This document shows, in pieces, positions 1-5,645 of a stretch of DNA of 5,645 nt. This DNA comes from Pseudonocardia sp. (lineage in GTDB: Bacteria; Actinomycetota; Actinomycetes; Mycobacteriales; Pseudonocardiaceae). Every line of letters begins with the position of its first letter. The first letter of the stretch is position 1. The notes below the pieces were generated by a model. The model was not told the origin of the DNA and did no database searches. It was given only the letters and a program-made list of their open reading frames with translations. A program made the translations under genes and the position numbers. The DNA lies in NCBI GenBank assembly GCA_030453005.1, contig JAKDLE010000221.1:1-5645 (forward strand), written 5' to 3'.

Positions 1-3000
1 CAACACGGTGCTGAATGCCGCGTGGGCGATCACCCTGGGCGGGTTGACCGGGCGCACCGACGTGGTCTTCGGCATCACGGTGGCCGGCCGCCCGGCCGCG
101 CTGCCGGGCAGCGACCGGTCGATCGGCCAGTTCCTCAACACGGTGCCGGCCCGGGTCCGGCTCGACCTCGCCGAGCCCGTGAGCGGCCTGCTGCACCGGA
201 TCCAGCGGGAGCGGGCCGCCCTGGTCGAGCACGAGCACGCCGGGCTGGCCGACATCCAGCGGGCCACCGGGCGGGAGACGCTGTTCGACACCCTGTTCGT
301 GCTGCAGAACTTCCCGAAGCTCGACCCGTCGGCGCTGGACGCGGCGGGCGTCCGCTACGTCGACTACGCCGACGCCACCCACTACCCGCTGGCGCTGGTG
401 GTCGCCCCCGACTCGGGAATGCACTGCACCCTCCAGTACCGGCCGGACGTGCTCGACGGCGCCGCAGCGACCGCGCTGCTGGACCGGTTCGCGGTGACGG
501 CCCGGCGGCTGCTCGACGCGGTGGACGAGCCGGTCGGCCATCTCGACGTGCTGGCGGGCGGGGAGACCGCGGCGCTGCGGGCCGGGTGGTCGGCCACCGA
601 GCGCGACCTCGCCGACGACACGGTGGCCGAGCACCTCTCCCGGATGGCGGCCGCGGCACCGGAGGAGACGGCGCTGGTCTGCGGCTCGCGACGGCTCACC
701 TTCGGCGAGCTCGCGGCGCAGGTCGACCGGATCGCCCGGCTGCTGCTCGACCGGTTCGACGGAGCCGGGGGACCGGAGCGGATCGTCGCGCTCGCGCTGC
801 CCCGCTCGACCGACCTGGTGGCGACGCTGTTCGCGGTGCTGCACACCGGCGCCGCCTACCTCCCCCTCGACCTGGAGCTGCCGGTCGCCCGGCTCGCGGC
901 GATGGTCGTCGACGCGCGCCCGGCCTGCGTCGTGACCCTCACCGGCGACGACCCGGGGCTCAGGGTCCCGACGATCCGTCTGGACGATCCCGAGGTGGTC
1001 GCCGAGCTGGCCGCGCTGCCGGCCGGACCGCTCGACGCCGCGGAGACCCCCGGCTTCGCGCCCGGCACGCCGGGCCGGCTCGAGCACCCCGCCTACCTGA
1101 TGTACACCTCCGGCTCCACCGGCACGCCCAAGGGTGTCCTCACCCCGCACCGCGGCCTGACCAACATGCTGGCGAACTACCGCGCCGAGATCGTGCCCCG
1201 GGCCCTGGCAGGCATCGGCGGCCGGCGCCTGCGCGTCGCGCACACCACCGCGTTCTCCTTCGACATGTCCTGGGACGAGCTGCTGTGGCTGGTCGACGGG
1301 CACCAGCTGCACCTGTGCGACGAGCAGCTGCGCCGCGACGCCCACCGGCTGGTCGAGCTCTGCCGCACGGAGCGCATCGACGTGGTCAACGTGACCCCCA
1401 CCTACGCACGGGCCCTGCTCGACGGCGGCCTGCTCGACGGGGCGCACGTACCCGCGCTCGTGCTGCTGGGCGGCGAGGCGGCCACCGAGTCGGTCTGGAC
1501 CGCGCTGCGCGAGGCACCGCACACCGACGGCTACAACCTGTACGGGCCCACCGAGTACACGATCAACGCCCTCGGCGCCTGCGTCGCCGACAGCGCCACC
1601 CCCAGCGTCGGCCGGCCGGTGCACAACACCCGCGTCCACCTGCTCGACAGCGCGCTGCGCCCGGTCCTCGACGGCTCGCCCGGGGAGCTCTACCTCGCCG
1701 GGGCCGGTTTGGGCCGCGGCTACCACGACCGGCCCGGGTTGACCGCGCAGCGGTTCGTCGTCGACCCGTTCGCCGCCGAACCGGGGGCGCGCATGTACCG
1801 CACCGGCGACCTCGCCCGCCGCCGCCCCGACGGGACCGTCGACTTCCTGGGCCGGACCGACGACCAGGTCAAGGTCCGCGGCTACCGGATCGAGCTGGGG
1901 GAGATCGTCGCCGCGCTGGAGGCCCACCCCCTCGTCGCCCAGGCCGCCGTGACGGTCGACAGCACGACGGCGACGGGCGGGTCGGTCCTGACCCGGCTCG
2001 CGGCCTACGTGGTGCCGGTGGACGCGGACGCCGGAGCCCCGGCCGCCCGGCTGCGCAGCCACCTGGCCACCGTGCTCCCGGCGCACATGGTCCCGGCCGC
2101 GCTGGCCGCGGTCCCCGAGCTGCCGCTGACCACGAACGGCAAGCTCGACACGCGGGCGCTCCCGGCCCCCGTCTACACCGGCGGCGGCAGCAGGCCACCG
2201 CGCACGACGCCCGAACGGGTGCTCTGCGAGCTGTTCACCGAGCTGCTCGGCGCCTCCGACGTCGGCGCCGACGACGACTTCTTCGTGCTCGGCGGGGACA
2301 GCATCGCCTCGATCACCCTGGTCGGCCGAGCCCGCGAACGGGGACTGGTGCTCACCCCGAGGCAGGTCTTCACCAGCCGGACACCGGAGGCACTGGCCCT
2401 GGTCGCCGGGGTCGAGGACACCCCGGCGCCGGCCCGCCCGCCGGTGGCGCCGCTGGAACTGGTGGAGCTCGACCTGACCGCCCTCGGCGCGCTGCGCGAG
2501 CGGTTCGCCGACCTCACCGACGTCTGGCCGCTGTCCCCGCTGCAGTCCGGGCTGTACTTCCAGGCCGTCTTCGACGACACCGGCGCGCTCGACCTCTACA
2601 CCGGGCAGACCACGTTCGACCTGGACCACCGGGTCGACCTGGTCCGGCTGCGCGGGGCGACGCAGCTGTTGCAGCTGCGCCACCCGACGCTGCGCTGCGC
2701 TTTCGTCGAGACCGGCGACGGTGCGGTGCACCAGGTGGTGCGGGCCACCGCAACCGACCCGGTGACCGAGCACGACCTGTCCGCGCTCGACCCGGCCGGG
2801 GCCGCGGCGCGGACGGCGGAGATCGCGCACGCCGACCGGACCCGCCGGTTCGACCTCGCCGACCCGCCCCTGTTCCGGATGTCGCTGCTGCGCCTGCCCG
2901 GCGGCACCGACCGGCTGCTGGTCACCTACCACCTGCTGGCCTGGGACGGCTGGTCGCACAGCACCCTGTTCGACCAGCTGTTCACCCTCTACGCCGGCGG

Positions 3001-5645
3001 CAGCCCGCAGGCGCTGCCCCCGGCTGGCAGCTACCCCGAGTACCTGCGCTGGCTGGCCGAGCGGGACGGCGACGCCGCCCGCGCGGCGTGGGCCGAAGCG
3101 CTCGCCGGGCTGGAGGAGCCCACCCTGGTCCGCCCGACGCCGGGTTCCGGGAGCCCGACGACCGCGACGATCCCGGGCCGGACGGCGATCACGCTGCCGG
3201 TCGCGGCCTCGGAGGTCCTGCGGGACGGCGCCCGGCGCTGCGGGGTCACGCTCAACACCGTGCTGAACGCGGCCTGGGCGCTGGTCCTGGGCGGTCTCAC
3301 CGGTCGCGACGAGGTGGTGTTCGGCACCACGGTCGCCAGCCGCCCGCCGGAGCTGGCCGGGGCCGAGCACGTCGTCGGACAGTTCCTCAACACCGTGCCG
3401 ACGCGGGTGCGCACCGACCCGGCCGAGGCCGTGGGCGCGTTCCTGCGCCGGCTGCAGGACGAGCGGCTGGCCCTGGCCGAGCACGAGTTCCTCGGGCTCG
3501 GCGCCGTCCAGCGGGCCTGCGGTCACCCGGTGCTGTTCGACACGCTGTTCGTGCTGCAGAACTTCGGCGACATCCGCCAGGACACCCTGACCGCGGCCGG
3601 GGTCGTCGGGCGCCACCACGTCGACGCCACCCACTACCCGTTGGTACTGATCGCGACGCCGGGGGCTGAGCTGGGGCTGACCCTCGAGCACGGCGCCGCG
3701 ACGACCGCCGACGCGGCCGCGACGCTGCTGCGGCGGGTGGCCGCCGTGGCGGCGGGCCTGGCCGACGGTCCGGACCGTCTGCTCGGCCGGCTCGACCTGC
3801 TCGCGTCCGGCGAGCGGACCGGGTTCGAGCAGGAGTGGGCGGCCGCCGAGCGTCCGCTGGCCACCGACTCGGTCGCCGAGGCGCTGGCCGGCACGGCCGC
3901 GCACCGGGCCGGGTCCACGGCGCTGGTCTGCGGGGCGGACCGGCTGTCGTTCACCGAGCTCGACGAGCGCGTCAACCGCTTCACGCGGCTGCTGCTGGCC
4001 CGCGGGGCCGGGCCGGAGCGCGTGGTCGGGCTGGCGCTGCCGCGCGGCACGGACATGGTCGCCGCGCTGTTCGCCACCCTGCGCACCGGGGCCGCCTACC
4101 TGCCCCTGGACCTGGAGCACCCCGCCCGGCGGCTGGCGGTGATGCTCGCCGACGCCGACCCGGTCTGCGTGCTCTCGGTCGGCAACGCCGCCGCGCTGCT
4201 GCCCGCCGGCGCGCCGGTCGTCCGGCTCGACGACCCCGCGGTGCTCGCCGAGCTGGCCGCGGCCTCCCCGGCGTCCCTGGTGGACGCCGAGCGTCCCGGG
4301 TTCGCCGCCGACGACCCGGACCGGCTGGAGCACCCGGCGTACCTGATCTACACCTCGGGCTCCACCGGCACGCCCAAGGGCGTGCTCACCCCCTACCGCG
4401 GCCTCACCAACATGCTGGCCAACCACCGGGCCGAGATCTTCGGCCCGGCCGTGGCCGCCGCCGGGCGGCCCCTGCGGATCGCGCACACGGTGTCGTTCTC
4501 CTTCGACATGTCGTGGGAGGAGCTGCTCTGGCTGGTCGAGGGGCACGAGGTGCACGTGTGCGACGAGGAGCTGCGCCGCGACGCCCAGCTGCTGGTTGCC
4601 TACTGCGCCGAGCAGCGCATCGACGTCGTCAACGTGACGCCCACCTACGCGCGGGCCCTGCTCGACGGCGCCCTGCTCGACGGGCCGCACCGGCCGCCGC
4701 TGGTGCTGCTGGGCGGGGAGGCGGTGACGGAGTCGGTGTGGTCGCAGCTGCGCGACACCGACGGTGTGACCGGCTACAACCTCTACGGCCCCACCGAGTA
4801 CACGATCAACACCCTGGGCGGCGGCACCACCGACAGCGCCACCCCGACCGTCGGCACGCCGATCCTCAACACCCGGGCCTACCTCCTGGACAGCGCGCTG
4901 CGCCCCGTGTCCCCAGGGTCACCGGGTGAGCTCTACATCGCCGGGGCCGGGCTGGCCCGCGGGTACCACGACCGGCCGGGGCAGACCGCCGAGCGGTTCG
5001 TCGCCGACCCGCACGCCGCCGGGCCTGGCGGGCGGATGTACCGCACCGGCGACCTCGTCGTCCAGCGCGCAGACGGCAGCATCGACTTCCTGGGCCGGAC
5101 CGACGACCAGGTCAAGATCCGCGGCTACCGGATCGAGCCGGGCGAGATCGTCGCCACCCTGGAACGCCATCCCGCGGTGGCCCAGGCGGCGGTGACCGTG
5201 CACCGGCGCGGCGAGGCCGGGATCGCCCACCTGGCGGCCTACGTCGTGCCGACCGAATCCGCGGACCGCGGGGCGCTGGCCGCCGGGGTGCGGGCGGACC
5301 TGGGCGAGCGTCTGCCGCATCACATGGTCCCCACGACGATCGACGTGCTGGACGAGCTGCCGCTGACCGTCAACGGCAAGCTCGACACGGCCGCGCTGCC
5401 GGCCCCGGAGCTCACCGGCAGCCGGGTTCACCGGCCGCCGCGCACGGACGCCGAGCGGAGCCTCTGCGAGCTGATCGGCCGCCTGCTCGGGGTGCCCGAG
5501 GTCGGCCTCGACGACGACTTCTTCGAGTTGGGCGGGGACAGCATCAGCTCGATCGCGCTGGTCTCCCAGGCGCGCCGCCGCGGTCTGGCGTTCCGTCCGC
5601 GGGACGTGCGCGCGGCCCGCACCGTCGAGGCACTGGCCGCGCTGG
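1..5645 (+). CDS. NRPS (siderophore type), internal fragment: (C)-A-T-C-A-T with two predicted N5-hydroxyornithine modules
   Basis: This is one continuous reading frame (first whole codon at base 2, last ending at 5644, 1881 residues) with no stop, so the gene runs off both edges and neither start nor ribosome binding site can be assigned. It encodes a cytoplasmic multimodular nonribosomal peptide synthetase that builds peptides on phosphopantetheine arms. Visible domains are a partial condensation domain (residues 1-186), adenylation (187-721), carrier (732-802), condensation (818-1269), adenylation (1270-1802) and carrier (1814-1881). Both adenylation pockets predict N5-hydroxy-L-ornithine, so the likely pathway is hydroxamate siderophore biosynthesis. 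There is no epimerization domain between the carrier and the next condensation domain, so the first residue should stay L. Family membership is certain; the siderophore assignment is inferred from the pocket codes, since no ornithine monooxygenase, MbtH-like or transport gene lies in the window. Codon use is uniformly G/C-ending, with no sign of recent transfer. Confidence 0.96.
2..559 (+). other. Condensation domain of first module, C-terminal part only
   Basis: Residues 1-186 are the C-terminal portion of a condensation domain, which joins the upstream peptidyl thioester to the amino acid on the following carrier. Visible signatures are NTVLNAAWA at residues 1-9, FGITVAGRP near 23-31, [12 protein letters not shown] at 41-52 and [11 protein letters not shown] at 94-104. 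Each has a close counterpart in the second condensation domain (residues 1085, 1125 and 1178). By comparison with that domain, about 265 N-terminal residues are missing, including the HHxxxDG active site. It therefore cannot be seen whether this copy shares the unusual active site of its sister. The [14 protein letters not shown] pattern is that of ordinary elongation condensation domains rather than epimerization or heterocyclization domains; this subtype call is from memory of motifs. Confidence 0.9.
560..2164 (+). other. Adenylation domain 1, predicted N5-hydroxy-L-ornithine (code DMDNLGLINK)
   Basis: The domain activates an amino acid as its AMP ester and loads it on the next carrier. All core motifs are present: A1 LTFGEL (residue 232 on), A2 [10 protein letters not shown] (281), A3 [11 protein letters not shown] (368), A4 FSFDMS (418), A5 YGPTE (514), A6 [14 protein letters not shown] (561), A7 YRTGDL (599), A8 [15 protein letters not shown] (620) and A10 NGKLD (712, catalytic Lys 714). 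Pocket residues aligned to GrsA-PheA positions 235, 236, 239, 278, 299, 301, 322, 330, 331 and 517 are D421, M422, D425, N463, L488, G490, L513, I521, N522 and K714. The code DMDNLGLINK differs from the hydroxyornithine code DMENLGLINK only by Asp for Glu at position 239. The segment between A4 and the following Gly is one residue shorter than in PheA, so position 239 assumes the gap falls after it. Length is normal (about 535 residues), leaving no room for an embedded methyltransferase. Ornithine or its N5-acyl-hydroxy forms remain possible substrates. Confidence 0.9.
2195..2407 (+). other. Peptidyl carrier (thiolation) domain 1
   Basis: This is a carrier domain of about 70 residues that holds the activated amino acid or growing chain on a 4'-phosphopantetheine arm. 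The attachment motif is [14 protein letters not shown], with the modified serine at residue 767 (codon 2300-2302). Flanking features fit the family: a [14 protein letters not shown] first helix, and the [16 protein letters not shown] tail that matches the usual 'xVFxxxTxxxLA' ending. It follows adenylation domain 1 after a Gly-rich linker. A Pro/Ala-rich linker (around 2414-2452) separates it from the next condensation domain. The direct T-to-C transition shows there is no epimerization domain in this module. Confidence 0.95.
2453..3808 (+). other. Condensation domain 2, complete, with altered active-site motif (HLLAWDG)
   Basis: This full-length condensation domain (about 450 residues) should join the chain on carrier 1 to the amino acid on carrier 2. 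Motifs in order are C1-like [12 protein letters not shown] (residues 842-853), C2-like RHPTLRCAF (893-901), the C3 region [10 protein letters not shown] (976-985), C5-like NTVLNAAWA (1085 on), [12 protein letters not shown] (1125 on) and [11 protein letters not shown] (1178 on). In the HHxxxDG signature of the family, the second histidine is the catalytic or positioning residue. Here His977 matches the first His and Leu978 the second, while Asp982 and Gly983 are retained. The rest of the domain looks intact, with no frameshift or decay. It could be impaired, use another mechanism, or belong to a subclade where this variant is normal. Lack of epimerization upstream suggests an L-donor (LCL) type. 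Confidence 0.92.
3809..5407 (+). other. Adenylation domain 2, predicted N5-hydroxy-L-ornithine (code DMENLGLINK)
   Basis: This is a complete amino-acid-activating domain. Core motifs are A1 LSFTEL (residue 1315 on), A2 [10 protein letters not shown] (1361), A3 [14 protein letters not shown] (1447), A4 FSFDMS (1499), A5 YGPTE (1595), A6 [15 protein letters not shown]7 YRTGDL (1680), A8 [15 protein letters not shown] (around 1701) and A10 NGKLD, with catalytic Lys 1793. Pocket residues D1502, M1503, E1506, N1544, L1569, G1571, L1594, I1602, N1603 and K1793 spell DMENLGLINK. I recall this code as that of the hydroxyornithine module of coelichelin synthetase, so N5-hydroxy-L-ornithine is the best prediction. 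A8 has Pro1713 where domain 1 has Leu (RIEPGE versus RIELGE), a common natural variation. No methyltransferase is inserted. Domain 2 is closely homologous to domain 1 along its whole length. Confidence 0.92.
5441..5645 (+). other. Peptidyl carrier (thiolation) domain 2, cut at or near its C-terminus by the window edge
   Basis: This carrier domain receives the amino acid activated by adenylation domain 2. The attachment motif is [14 protein letters not shown], with the phosphopantetheinylated serine at residue 1847 (codon 5540-5542). The first helix ([17 protein letters not shown]) and the tail ([18 protein letters not shown]) match carrier 1 closely, so almost the whole domain is present. What follows (condensation, thioesterase, reductase or end of protein) is outside the window. 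Consequently it cannot be said whether this is the terminal module or how the product is released. Confidence 0.93.

Larger units (their letters stand above)
2..2407 (+). repeat. Module repeat copy 1 (C-terminal C domain, A, T)
   Basis: This stretch is homologous to 3254-5645 in the same orientation and order. The offset is 3252 bases at the NTVLNAAWA motif, 3246 at A3, 3243 at A4, A5 and A8, and 3240 at the carrier serine, so only a few small indels separate the copies. It is a coding tandem module duplication within one NRPS gene, not a mobile element. Confidence 0.9.
3254..5645 (+). repeat. Module repeat copy 2 (C-terminal C domain, A, T)
   Basis: This is the second copy of the module repeat. 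The strongest DNA match to copy 1 is around the A8 motif: 5082-5116 equals 1839-1873 (35 bases), and after one mismatch 5118-5138 equals 1875-1895. Similar near-identical tracts lie at A3 (around 4360) and from the A4-A5 region to about 4810. Conservation is patchy, higher at core motifs and lower in linkers and subdomain edges. Confidence 0.9.

Noticed and set aside
382..846. - strand ORFs such as this one and others across the window (for example 2173-2580, 3031-3414, 3634-4086)
   Set aside because: They are Ser/Arg/Ala-rich antisense shadows of a strongly conserved sense frame, with no motifs of their own.
22..3669. Long + strand ORF of 1215 codons starting at an ATG-like position in a different frame
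   Set aside because: Its translation is an Arg/Gly/Ala/Pro-rich low-complexity string without domain motifs, and it overlaps the NRPS frame in which every motif is found. It is a GC-driven shadow.
2453..3808. Possibility that the middle condensation-like domain is an epimerization or heterocyclization domain
   Set aside because: It is followed by an A domain and preceded by a carrier, it has elongation-type motifs (RHxxLRxxF-like, [12 protein letters not shown]), and it lacks the DxxxxD signature of cyclization domains.
3835..4929. + strand ORF of 364 codons
   Set aside because: It is in the same shadow frame as the 22-3669 ORF, with biased composition, and it lies entirely inside adenylation domain 2.
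4919..5431. - strand ORF of 170 codons with a less skewed composition
   Set aside because: It is antisense to the well-conserved A6-A10 part of adenylation domain 2. Its apparent protein-like character reflects the codon structure of the opposite strand; no recognisable family.
1..5645. Promoters, terminators, tRNA, CRISPR, transposon ends or iron-box operators
   Set aside because: The whole window is coding with conserved domain content throughout, and no intergenic stretch exists. GC-rich inverted repeats are expected by chance and none stood out as functional.

Overview
The window is a very GC-rich (well above 70% by eye) internal fragment of one large nonribosomal peptide synthetase (NRPS) gene on the + strand. 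The real reading frame starts with the codon at base 2 and stays open through 5644 (1881 whole codons, no stop, no TTA leucine codon). Both gene ends lie outside the window. G/C-rich third positions and the family signatures suggest a high-GC actinomycete. A Pseudonocardiales-like or related host is a guess, not something the sequence proves. Residue numbers below count from the codon at base 2.

Layout: the C-terminal part of a condensation domain (about 2-559); a complete adenylation domain (about 560-2164); a complete carrier domain (about 2195-2407); a short Pro/Ala-rich linker; a complete condensation domain (about 2453-3808); a second adenylation domain (about 3809-5407); and a second carrier domain that runs into the right edge (about 5441-5645). 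This is (C)-A-T-C-A-T, or nearly two elongation modules. No epimerization, methyltransferase, cyclization, reductase or thioesterase domain is visible, and there is no intergenic DNA.

The main functional reading comes from the substrate pockets. Aligned by motif to the GrsA phenylalanine-activating domain, the ten-residue specificity codes read DMDNLGLINK (first A domain) and DMENLGLINK (second). As I recall it, the second is identical to the code of the L-N5-hydroxyornithine (hOrn) module of coelichelin synthetase, and the first differs only by Asp for Glu. The fragment therefore probably adds two hOrn residues in succession, as expected for a hydroxamate siderophore synthetase. Tandem hOrn or hOrn-derived units are known at the C-terminal end of actinomycete siderophores such as erythrochelin, foroxymithine and albachelin, so this may be the downstream half of such an enzyme.

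The most unusual observation is in the internal condensation domain. Its HHxxxDG active-site motif reads H-L-L-A-W-D-G, so the second histidine, normally the catalytic one, is leucine. The two modules are also clearly tandem homologues (period about 3.24-3.25 kb), with stretches of near-identical DNA that suggest duplication or gene conversion.
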